Below, one piece after another: positions 7,483 to 14,957 of a stretch of DNA of 64,000 nt. The stretch spans positions 1 to 64,000 of the forward strand of contig JAETOX010000004.1 in assembly GCA_021771575.1 (NCBI GenBank), given 5' to 3'. This DNA is from Bacteroides sp. GTDB taxonomy: Bacteria; Bacteroidota; Bacteroidia; Bacteroidales; Marinifilaceae. The translations under genes and the position numbers were made by a program. Within the stretch, counting starts at the first letter, position 1, and the number at the start of each line of letters is the position of its first letter. The notes beneath the pieces were generated by a model. That model was given only the letters and a program-made list of their open reading frames with translations, was not told where the DNA came from and did not search any database.

Positions 7483-9276
7483 ATGAGAAACATATATGGC
7501 ATATTTTTAGTTTTGCTGTTGGCTTCCTGCTCCAATTTCTTGCAGGAGTATTCGCAAGACCTTTCAAGAGTAGAAACCTATACGGACTTGGATGAAGTCC
7601 TGTTAGGAGACGGATACCTGCCAATGGGAAGGATTTATACCCCCAATAGCTCTTATAGAACTGAAAACAAATATTTTCAGGCCGTACACTACATGTCCGA
7701 TGAATTGGATGTATTTTCATGGGATGGGGATGGAGATAGGATGAGTATACAAGAAAAGATGTTCGGTTGGCATACCTGGCAAAGGGAAGTGGGGCAGGCA
7801 GCAGAAGGCAATTCACGCGTGGCTGAGGATGAAGATTGGAACAAGGCATATCATTGTATCAATACCTGTAATATGGTATTGGCTTTGATTGATGAACAGA
7901 AGGCAGAGAATGAGAGGGAGGAGTTGGAAAAAATGCGGGTCAAAGGAGAGGCAGCCTTTTTACGGGGATTGTATTATTTCACCTTGGCAAACCTTTATGG
8001 TGAGCCCTATTCTTCTGCAAACCTCAATAAACCTGCCGTACCGTTGAAATTGAGCGAAGTGGTGGAGGATAAAGCCTACACGACCAACACTGTAAAAGAG
8101 GTGTACGATCAGGTACTGGAAGATTTGGATTTGGCAGAGACTTGTCTCTCTGTCCAGGAAACATCCAAAAATCATCCTTATCGGGCGGATATCACAGCGC
8201 TCTATTTGTTGAAAAGCCGGGTATATCTGTATATGCAGAATTGGAAATCGGCTTACGAGTATGCACAAAAAGCGTTGGAGAAAAAAGACGGTCTGTTGGA
8301 CTTGAATACATTATCCAATAATAGCGAAGATGTGTTGACCAAAGCATCGGTAGAAACTATTTTCTCTATGGGAGGACATTTATTATCAACTTCAATTTAT
8401 CACCAAAAATATTATAGGTCCGGTAAGTTAATAAATTTACCTGCTTATCTGATATCTGATGAATTAGTAGCAGCTTTCGAGGAAGGCGACAATGATTTGA
8501 GAACGCAATATTACATTTCTCAAGAAGATTCCATTGGTGGAGGGTATGAATATACCAATTATGCACCGGGATGGGTATTCGCTAAAGTGAAAGGTTGGAA
8601 AGAGCTCGGGTATAAGGAAGTATCGGACCATTTCCTGTTCCGCACGGCAGAAGCCTATCTGAATGGAGCGGAAGCGGCCGCTTTGGACGGTCAGGAAAGA
8701 GAAGCCTGCCGATTGTTACAGACATTGCGTGACAATCGTTTGGTGGATAGTCATCCGGTTACTGAAAGCGGGGAAGCGTTGATCAATCTGATTCGTGAGG
8801 AACGCCAGCGGGAACTCTGCCTGGAAGGTCACCGCTGGTTTGACTTGCGGCGCTACATGGTGCGGGAGAAATATCCTTACACAAAAACCATTATCCATCA
8901 TTATACGAAGTTCAACTACGAAGAACCGGAATATTCCACACAATATATCTTGCCCCCCAATGATCCGGCTTATACATTGGCTTTGCCGAAAGAGGTGCTG
9001 GAATTCCGGAATACGTTGGGTATAAACCATCGTGTAGCTCGTAGTGGGAGTGATTTTATTCCCGATATCCCGGAAATACCGATGAGTGAAGCTTATTGGG
9101 CCGGTTACGAAGCAGGGAAAACAGCAGGACTGTATGACCTTGAAAATGATTCGTATGACGGATGGAATAGAAGAATAAGCGAAAATCCTTACGATGAGGA
9201 CGAAGATGAAGACGCTTATAATGATTGGAGGGGTGGATTTAGTGAAGGATATGATGAAACTTTCTATGGAGATTAA
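7483..9276 (+). CDS. RagB/SusD-type substrate-binding lipoprotein (locus 1)
   Basis: This 597-residue lipoprotein has the lipobox LLASC with Cys16, followed by a tetratricopeptide-rich SusD fold. Typical motifs are FLRGLYYFTLANLYG, FRTAEAYLNGAEAAAL and RELCLEGHRWFDLRRY. It sits on the cell surface as the lid of the SusC channel. The SusD fold should end near residue 510. An extra C-terminal stretch of about 80 residues follows, very rich in Asp, Glu, Trp and Tyr, with the GYEAG and GGFSEGYDE type repeats. That tail is unusual and is discussed as a finding. Confidence 0.92.
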   Translation: MRNIYGIFLVLLLASCSNFLQEYSQDLSRVETYTDLDEVLLGDGYLPMGRIYTPNSSYRTENKYFQAVHYMSDELDVFSWDGDGDRMSIQEKMFGWHTWQREVGQAAEGNSRVAEDEDWNKAYHCINTCNMVLALIDEQKAENEREELEKMRVKGEAAFLRGLYYFTLANLYGEPYSSANLNKPAVPLKLSEVVEDKAYTTNTVKEVYDQVLEDLDLAETCLSVQETSKNHPYRADITALYLLKSRVYLYMQNWKSAYEYAQKALEKKDGLLDLNTLSNNSEDVLTKASVETIFSMGGHLLSTSIYHQKYYRSGKLINLPAYLISDELVAAFEEGDNDLRTQYYISQEDSIGGGYEYTNYAPGWVFAKVKGWKELGYKEVSDHFLFRTAEAYLNGAEAAALDGQEREACRLLQTLRDNRLVDSHPVTESGEALINLIREERQRELCLEGHRWFDLRRYMVREKYPYTKTIIHHYTKFNYEEPEYSTQYILPPNDPAYTLALPKEVLEFRNTLGINHRVARSGSDFIPDIPEIPMSEAYWAGYEAGKTAGLYDLENDSYDGWNRRISENPYDEDEDEDAYNDWRGGFSEGYDETFYGD

Positions 9277-9282
9277 AATTCT

Positions 9283-10194
9283 ATGATTATGAAAATTACA
9301 ACGGTTATATTTATATTGATGCTGGCAGGATGTTTATTTTCTTGTCGGAAAGAAGATGACCTGGAACCGAGCGGAACGCTTTCGCCTTTTGCTCCTGTCC
9401 CTGGTGCCACAGACCAAACTTCCAAGTTGCGTCAGGCGTTTTACGAAGCAACGGGTTGTTACCTTTTGTTCAATGACACATTGAGGCATGAATACAAAGG
9501 ATTGGACGCTTACGGAAAACCGTATTATGAAACGGAATTAGTTGATTTGAATTGGAACATGACGGCTGTCGGAAATGCACATCTCCGTTTTGAATATCTG
9601 GAACCGACACAACAGGAAAGGGCTTCCGAATTTTTGTCTAAATACCTGCTTCCTTATGTCAAGGATATATTGCCATACTCCGTATTAGCTGTTCGAAAAA
9701 TCAACCAATACACTCATGCAGAAGATAGTTGGGAATATTCGGCATCACCATTGACTGCTTCCAATATCAATTGCCTGGCATTGAATCTGAGTGAATTATG
9801 GGAAGGTGAAAAAGATGGGGAAACACTCGCCCAGGATTTATGTTGTGAAATGATACTCACCACTTGGGGAGGAAATGCAGATTATGATTATTCAGGCAGC
9901 AAAGCTGAAAGTTTTTTTAGAGTCAGGCGTAGATATGAATACAATAAAAGCAGCTTGGATATACCTTATGGATTGGGAGAAACAGGCATGGAGGAATTAA
10001 AACAGCAAGGGTTTCTAATAAATACCGATGAAAAATATACTCCTACAGCAAAAGAAGACGCCATTTCATATATCAAAGCTTGCATGAAGATGACATCAAA
10101 AGAGTTTGAAGACTTGTATGGAGACTATGATTACATTATGCGGAAATACAATATTCTTAAACCACTGGTAAACGAAACCGGCATTAAATTTTAA
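9283..10194 (+). CDS. lipoprotein resembling SusCD-linked zinc-metallopeptidase-like proteins, no HExxH
   Basis: This 303-residue protein has a lipoprotein signal (LFSC, Cys about 21; an internal Met at residue 3 is an equally good start). The layout, with a conserved YLLFNDTLRHEYKG segment near 60-75 and a closing IMRKYNILKPLVNETGIKF, resembles the putative zinc-binding metallopeptidase lipoproteins (Peptidase_Mx1 type) that follow SusD genes in Bacteroidales. However, no HExxH motif is present; the corresponding stretch reads LAQDLCCEMILTTWGG. If the family call is right, the protein has lost its metal site and is more likely a surface binding subunit than an enzyme. The family assignment is from memory of sequence pattern and is tentative. 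Confidence 0.5.
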   Translation: MIMKITTVIFILMLAGCLFSCRKEDDLEPSGTLSPFAPVPGATDQTSKLRQAFYEATGCYLLFNDTLRHEYKGLDAYGKPYYETELVDLNWNMTAVGNAHLRFEYLEPTQQERASEFLSKYLLPYVKDILPYSVLAVRKINQYTHAEDSWEYSASPLTASNINCLALNLSELWEGEKDGETLAQDLCCEMILTTWGGNADYDYSGSKAESFFRVRRRYEYNKSSLDIPYGLGETGMEELKQQGFLINTDEKYTPTAKEDAISYIKACMKMTSKEFEDLYGDYDYIMRKYNILKPLVNETGIKF

Positions 10195-10198
10195 AGCT

Positions 10199-10915
10199 AT
10201 GGGAAAAAACTTGATATTAATTATACTAAGCGTCATCGCCTTTTCTGCGTGTGATGATGACAATTTGCCGAATATCCGACCGGCAGCTGCCAACAAATTT
10301 GTAGACGAGCGGGATGGGCGTGTGTACGAATGGATACGAATCGGCAACTTGGAATGGATGACTTCCAACCTGAAATATGGAACGCCTTATTTCGAAAGGG
10401 AATATGGAGGAGCATTTATGGATGATTATGGAAATACTCAAGAAATTGCATCCAATTTTATAGATTTTGACATGCAAGCTGATTTTAAAACGAATGGCAA
10501 TCTGTATATGTGGGAAGAGTTGGAAGAGATGGTACCGGAGGGGTGGCGTGTGCCGACAGATGAGGACTGGAAAAATCTCGAAATGGCATTAGGTATGTCG
10601 CAGAAAGAAGCCGACAAGGAAGGGTGGCGTGGCGATCAGGAAGCGACCTTACTCCGGCAAGGGAAAGACGGTTTAGGCATGGGGCTGCAACTTTCCGGCT
10701 GTGCCTGGCAATCGGGTGCCTATGGGTTTGATATTATTTTGACAAATATCGACGAATGCGGCTATTTTTGGGCGGACACCGAAGTGAAAGACAACGGTTT
10801 GCAAGTTCCTACCGTTTATTTTCGGAAAATCATGGCTACCCAATCCTCTGTTTATCGCGGCACAACTCCTTTGAATATTCTGATGCGTGTGCGATGTGTC
10901 CGCGATGCAAAATAA
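10199..10915 (+). CDS. FISUMP-domain lipoprotein
   Basis: This 238-residue lipoprotein (signal ending AFSAC) carries a Fibrobacter succinogenes major paralogous (FISUMP) domain. The pattern is DGRVYEWIRIGNLEWMTSNL, then GWRVPTDEDWKNLE, LQLSGCAW, GYFWADTE and a closing VRCVRD. These domains have a C-type-lectin-like fold and are common in surface lipoproteins beside SusCD pairs, but their ligands are not known. It lies four bases after the previous gene and is followed by a strong hairpin, so it probably closes the first transcription unit. A second FISUMP-like domain occurs in locus 2 at 54976-57357. Confidence 0.8.
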   Translation: MGKNLILIILSVIAFSACDDDNLPNIRPAAANKFVDERDGRVYEWIRIGNLEWMTSNLKYGTPYFEREYGGAFMDDYGNTQEIASNFIDFDMQADFKTNGNLYMWEELEEMVPEGWRVPTDEDWKNLEMALGMSQKEADKEGWRGDQEATLLRQGKDGLGMGLQLSGCAWQSGAYGFDIILTNIDECGYFWADTEVKDNGLQVPTVYFRKIMATQSSVYRGTTPLNILMRVRCVRDAK

Positions 10916-10923
10916 ACGATGCG

Positions 10924-10945
10924 AACGGCTGCTCCGGCAGCCGTT
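10924..10945 (+). terminator. hairpin terminator after the FISUMP gene
   Basis: AACGGCTGC (10924-10932) and GCAGCCGTT (10937-10945) make a nine-base GC-rich stem with a TCCG loop, followed by TTCATTTACTTT. The T-run is weak, so readthrough into the TlpA genes is possible. Confidence 0.6.
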
Positions 10946-10990
10946 TCATTTACTTTGTGCAGATAAAAACCAAAAGAATCACATTCCATT

Positions 10991-11473
10991 ATGAAATTTT
11001 ACCTATCTATATTGTTTTATATAGGCTTTCTCAGTTGTGCCCGCCATTTCTGCAAGGATGTCCGCTATTCGGATGTACTGTTTTACACAACGGCTTTCGA
11101 CACCCCCCTCCTCTCTGCACACATCCATCCGGGACAAGTTACTTTAATCGACTGTTGGGCGTCCTGGTGCGGTCCGTGCCGTTCCGCCATTCCCGCCGTA
11201 AAGACTCTTTATGATCGTTACGACCGTGATCGGTTCAACGTCATCAGTATTTCGCTCGACAAGAAAAAAGAGGATTGGCAACAAGCCATCGAAGAAGAAA
11301 AGATGCCCTGGCCGCAATTCATTGCCGGCAACAGGGGATACGAACAACTGACTTCGCGCTATAATATCAACAGCATTCCCAACTTGATTCTTGTCAATGA
11401 AAAGGGACATATAGTGTACAATACCTTCTCGCCCGAGGAAATCAAAATCGAAGTGGAAGAAATACTGAGATAA
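10991..11473 (+). CDS. TlpA-like thioredoxin-fold lipoprotein
   Basis: This 160-residue protein has a short lipoprotein-type signal (FLSC, Cys16) and a single thioredoxin-like domain with the redox motif WCGPC in WASWCGPCRS near 54-63. The cis-proline loop NSIPNLIL is intact. TlpA/ResA-type proteins reduce or isomerise disulfides outside the cytoplasm. The protein is shorter than the usual TlpA lipoproteins because it lacks an N-terminal DUF4369 or linker domain. It is the first of three thioredoxin-fold genes in a row behind locus 1. The start at 10991 is chosen because it gives the signal peptide. A 152-codon frame overlapping its 5' part is a shadow. Confidence 0.85.
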   Translation: MKFYLSILFYIGFLSCARHFCKDVRYSDVLFYTTAFDTPLLSAHIHPGQVTLIDCWASWCGPCRSAIPAVKTLYDRYDRDRFNVISISLDKKKEDWQQAIEEEKMPWPQFIAGNRGYEQLTSRYNINSIPNLILVNEKGHIVYNTFSPEEIKIEVEEILR

Positions 11474-11523
11474 TCCTCACAAACTTAGAGAAAATTGTAT
11501 TTATTCTTAAAAAATCAAAAACA

Positions 11524-12681
11524 ATGAAACGAATTTATTCTATAATTATCCTGCCCTTACTGGCTGCTTGCAGCAGCACGCCCTCCGATCATTTCGTGTT
11601 GCACGGTACGATACCGGGCGCCATGGATAGTACGGAAGTAGACCTACGATTGGAAGATCGGGTTATCGAACCGATAACGAGTTATATCATCGACGGCAAA
11701 TTCGAATTAACGGGCAAACTGCCTGTCGGAAGTTTTTACGCCCGACTGAGCATGAACAACGGCGATGTGGCCGAACGCCGCAGCATCCGCGAGGAAGGAG
11801 CAGTGAAATATGTCGAAGCTAATATCTTTGTGGAAAACGGTAATCTGACCTTCACTACCCCCCACATCGATAGTCTTCCGCAATCGTTCTGGCGTTACGA
11901 CATCCGCCGCGAAAACAATTACACCCTGTCAGGCTCTGCCGCCCATGCCGTTTTCGACCGTTACCGCCGGGCAACCCTGGATTTGCAATACCGCCTCCGT
12001 AGCGAAGAACGCGCTACGCTGGAGGAAAAACGCGAACCGGATGCCAAAGCCATCACTGCCATGCGCGGCGAACTGCGTCAGGCGACCCGCGAATTTATCG
12101 CCGCCAATCGCCATTTAAGTGTCAACCTGCATTTAGCTAAGGTATTGGAAATGGAACCGTTTACCTACACCCAAGCCGATCTCGATGCCGTAACAGCGCT
12201 TTTTACCGACTACACCGACACGTTGCCAGCTCTCCGGAAATTCCGCGAGGATTACCGTGCCGCCTCGGCTTATGTGCAAGGCAAACCTTTCGCAGGAGGC
12301 AAAGTGTATAATCCCCAGGGCGATACGCTCGACCTGAGCGCTGCCCCCGGGCGCTATACGCTGATCGATTTCTGGGCATCGTGGTGCGGACCGTGCCGCG
12401 CCAGCTTCCCGCATTTGCGCAAGGCCTACGAAGCCAACCGGAAAAAAGTAGAGTTCATCAGTGTCTCTCTCGATAAAAACGATAGCGACTGGCGCAAGGC
12501 TATGGATGAAGAGAAACTGCCCTGGCAGCAATATTGTGCCACACCCTCTTTCTCCCGCACCATCGGCAAGGAATATAAAATCACCTCCCTCCCGACATTC
12601 CTGCTCATCGGCCCGGACGGAGGTATCCTGTTCTCCGGTCATGACAGTAATGATCTGGATGCACAGCTGGAGAAATTGTAA
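11524..12681 (+). CDS. TlpA-like thioredoxin lipoprotein with DUF4369-type N-terminal domain
   Basis: This 385-residue lipoprotein (LLAAC, Cys16) has an N-terminal beta-rich DUF4369-like domain (about 20-120, starting HFVLHGTIPGAMD), a helical linker, and a C-terminal thioredoxin domain with the motif WASWCGPC near residues 282-289 and the cis-proline segment ITSLPTFLL. It probably acts on thiols or disulfides of exported proteins or imported ligands at the periplasm or outer membrane. It lies 50 bases after the shorter TlpA gene, and their C-terminal domains are clearly related (the SLDKK..DW and PWPQF/PWQQY segments), so the pair may be a duplication. Confidence 0.9.
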   Translation: MKRIYSIIILPLLAACSSTPSDHFVLHGTIPGAMDSTEVDLRLEDRVIEPITSYIIDGKFELTGKLPVGSFYARLSMNNGDVAERRSIREEGAVKYVEANIFVENGNLTFTTPHIDSLPQSFWRYDIRRENNYTLSGSAAHAVFDRYRRATLDLQYRLRSEERATLEEKREPDAKAITAMRGELRQATREFIAANRHLSVNLHLAKVLEMEPFTYTQADLDAVTALFTDYTDTLPALRKFREDYRAASAYVQGKPFAGGKVYNPQGDTLDLSAAPGRYTLIDFWASWCGPCRASFPHLRKAYEANRKKVEFISVSLDKNDSDWRKAMDEEKLPWQQYCATPSFSRTIGKEYKITSLPTFLLIGPDGGILFSGHDSNDLDAQLEKL

Positions 12682-12708
12682 CACCCTGTTCTTCTAAATC
12701 TACAACTA

Positions 12709-13044
12709 ATGAAGACTATTTCAACACATGTTACGGTTGTCTTTTTCATTGGCTTTGTCCTTCTGGGACAAAGCTGCATGGAAGAGAATATTTCAGAAGA
12801 ACCGCCCTTCCCTTCAGACGTTACGAACCGCTATACCGCACTTTTGCAAAAACATTTACAGATTAACGATATTGCTTATAACCAATTTACCGAAATACTG
12901 TCCGGGCGCACTCCGCTTTATGAGCAAGTGCGATTTTCCACGCATTCGGATTACGGTTTATATTGGAAAACCATGAAAACATTATTATTTGCACTATTTT
13001 TTATAAGCGTAGTGAATTTAATACTAAACAAACTAAAAAGTTAA
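12709..13044 (+). CDS. small lipoprotein, possibly truncated
   Basis: This 111-residue protein has a lipoprotein signal (LLGQSC, Cys about 23) and then an acidic start (MEENISEEPPFPSD). I do not recognise the family. After residue about 85 the character changes abruptly: the last 23 residues (MKTLLFALFFISVVNLILNK and after) look like a second signal sequence or membrane segment. That suggests that the original reading frame has been cut and joined to unrelated sequence, or that a very short exported peptide starts at the internal ATG at 12973. It stands 27 bases after the TlpA gene and before a third thioredoxin gene, so it is probably cotranscribed with them. Confidence 0.55.
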   Translation: MKTISTHVTVVFFIGFVLLGQSCMEENISEEPPFPSDVTNRYTALLQKHLQINDIAYNQFTEILSGRTPLYEQVRFSTHSDYGLYWKTMKTLLFALFFISVVNLILNKLKS

Positions 13045-13061
13045 ACATCAATCACAAAAAC

Positions 13062-14300
13062 ATGAAACACATTTACACCTTGCTTCTCGGACTGTTGGTT
13101 TGGAGTATGACGATGGCCCAGGAAGGCGTGAACTTTCGAGACATTACATTTGAAGAGGCTTTAAAACAGGCGCAAGCCGAAAACAAATTAGTTTTTATGG
13201 ACTGCTATACCTCCTGGTGTGGTCCGTGTAAGAATATGGCAGATAAAATATTTCCGCAAAAAGCAGCGGGCGATTACTTCAATCCTCGCTTCGTATGTGT
13301 GAAATACGACATGGAAAAAGGTGCGGGTATGGAGTTGGCCCAAAAATTTGAAGTGCACGCCTATCCCACTTTCCTGATGATTCGCCCGGACGGTAGTGTG
13401 CAACACCGCTTAGTGGGAGGAGACGGTCTGGAAGCCTTTATTGCCCGTGTGGAGCAAGGTTTCGACGAACAAAACAATCTTTCCGCCCTGCACCGCCGTT
13501 ACGAAAAGGGCGGGTTGTCTAAATCCGAACTATTCCGCTATTGGGAAGCATTGGAGGAAGCCGGCGAGGATGCCCGGGCGGAAAAGGTGTATGCCGAATT
13601 GCTGGACCTGTTGACAAACGAAGAAAAAACGCAAGCTGCTTACTGGAACCTTTACGAAACACGGGGATGCACTATCGGCGCGCCGATGCACGACTTCATG
13701 CTAACGCATCTCGACGTGTTGCGTACCAAAAACAGCAAGGAAAAGGTCGACCGATATCTGACAGAAAAATATTGGGATGCACTGAGCCTGTATGTCATGG
13801 GATATGCCCGGAAAGAGGATGTGCCTTTCGGAACACTGCAACGAAATGTTCCGCTGTTGAAAGTGGCACAACAGAACGAACTGAACAAAATGCTGGAACT
13901 GGCGGATCTGGTTTATCATCAAAAGGCGGACGAATTAGCGGAATTAATTAAAAAACGGTTACCGGAAATGAGCGTCCAGGAATTGAAAACGATGGCTTTC
14001 GGATTCCGCGGTATGATTTGGGGCTCCGAAAATAAAGAAGTACCACAGCATATTGTCGACTTAGGTACCCAATTAACAGAAGCTGTTGTTGCCGATATGG
14101 AAAAACGAGTAGGCAAGCTCACTGCAGACGATCTTTTTACTTACACCATTCTGATAGATTCCTTTTATGGGAAGATGACCCCGGCACTTTACCGACGCCT
14201 GGCCGATGCCGGAGAAAAAGCAATGGCCATATTACCGGATAATAAGGAAAAAGAGAGAGTTGCCCAATATTATAAAGAGTTCAGAACAAAAGGTAAGTAA
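13062..14300 (+). CDS. periplasmic thioredoxin-family protein
   Basis: This 412-residue protein has a signal peptide ending SMTMAQ, then a thioredoxin domain (about 22-140) with WCGPC in CYTSWCGPCKNM and the cis-proline segment VHAYPTFLMI. It resembles the DsbD-gamma/thiol:disulfide interchange type. The remaining 270 residues are helical, without a recognised domain. The start at 13062 is chosen because it gives a clean signal peptide; an upstream in-frame ATG at 12963 lies inside the previous gene and would add a 33-residue implausible leader. It is the last gene of the cluster. Confidence 0.85.
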   Translation: MKHIYTLLLGLLVWSMTMAQEGVNFRDITFEEALKQAQAENKLVFMDCYTSWCGPCKNMADKIFPQKAAGDYFNPRFVCVKYDMEKGAGMELAQKFEVHAYPTFLMIRPDGSVQHRLVGGDGLEAFIARVEQGFDEQNNLSALHRRYEKGGLSKSELFRYWEALEEAGEDARAEKVYAELLDLLTNEEKTQAAYWNLYETRGCTIGAPMHDFMLTHLDVLRTKNSKEKVDRYLTEKYWDALSLYVMGYARKEDVPFGTLQRNVPLLKVAQQNELNKMLELADLVYHQKADELAELIKKRLPEMSVQELKTMAFGFRGMIWGSENKEVPQHIVDLGTQLTEAVVADMEKRVGKLTADDLFTYTILIDSFYGKMTPALYRRLADAGEKAMAILPDNKEKERVAQYYKEFRTKGK

Positions 14301-14786
14301 TTGAATATAAAACAATAATGAAATTTAAAAAAAACAAGGAAAAGTCCATGGACCAAATTCAAACTAAGTAACTTTTGCTAAAGATTGTAAATAATAGAAT
14401 TAAAATATATTTTTGCTTCATTATTGATGAATTTCTAGATTGTTAACTCCGAAATAAACGAACGATTTTTTTTGTTCTAATTTCCCCTCTTCTTTTCATT
14501 TGCCCCCCTAATCTGTTTTGCCAGCCAAGGGAAAGAATTAACAATTGCTAATTGACAATTGCCTATTCTTTCCCTTGGTTAAAGCGAATTGATCAATTTA
14601 CCTTAATACCAACAATTTCACCATTTCTTTTCTTTATTTTCATTCTTTATTTTTGTTTCTTTTTTCTTATTCCAACGGAAGCAAAGCTTTCCCTCATTGT
14701 TGATTGTCATCTGTTAATTGTGTGTTCTATTTTGTTGGAAATCCGACAAAATTTATCGTTCGTTTAATTGGAAATAAAAAGAATAT
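14301..14786. other. AT-rich intergenic region with inverted repeat
   Basis: This 486-base stretch has no convincing gene. It contains a perfect 14-base inverted repeat (14525-14538 and 14565-14578), whose loop carries two CAATTG units, and long T-rich tracts. A 71-codon open frame on the plus strand has low-complexity Phe/Leu content and is rejected. Confidence 0.6.
14525..14578. repeat. perfect 14-base inverted repeat
   Basis: CCAAGGGAAAGAAT at 14525-14538 is the exact reverse complement of 14565-14578, separated by 26 bases that include CAATTG twice. It may act as a terminator for the thioredoxin operon, although the following bases (TTAAAG) are not a T-run. Confidence 0.7.
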
Positions 14787-14957
14787 ATGGCATTGGAAAC
14801 GAAAAATAAAAAAAAGTATAAGGATCTCATAATCGTGCTGATCATGATCGCGATCCTTATACTTTATGCCTATTATGAAGCAAATCGCCCAAAAAATATC
14901 GGTTGTCCACCTGTTTCCGAAGTTCAATACGAAGAGATGGATAGCCTGCTATTCTAA
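14787..14957 (+). CDS. small single-span membrane protein
   Basis: This 56-residue frame has a basic N-terminus (KNKKKYKD), one hydrophobic helix (LIIVLIMIAILILYAYY, about 15-30) and a polar C-terminal tail ending EEMDSLLF. The topology would be N-terminus in, C-terminus out. It ends nine bases inside the 3' end of the convergent speA gene. No family is recognised, and the support is only the protein-like composition and topology, so it may be spurious. Confidence 0.45.
   Translation: MALETKNKKKYKDLIIVLIMIAILILYAYYEANRPKNIGCPPVSEVQYEEMDSLLF

Noticed and set aside
10756-11214. 152-codon plus-strand open frame over the end of the FISUMP gene and the start of a TlpA gene
   Set aside because: It has no family resemblance, and both genes it overlaps have clear domains in other frames.
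14552-14767. 71-codon plus-strand frame
   Set aside because: Low-complexity Phe/Leu content from T-rich intergenic DNA; no recognisable features.
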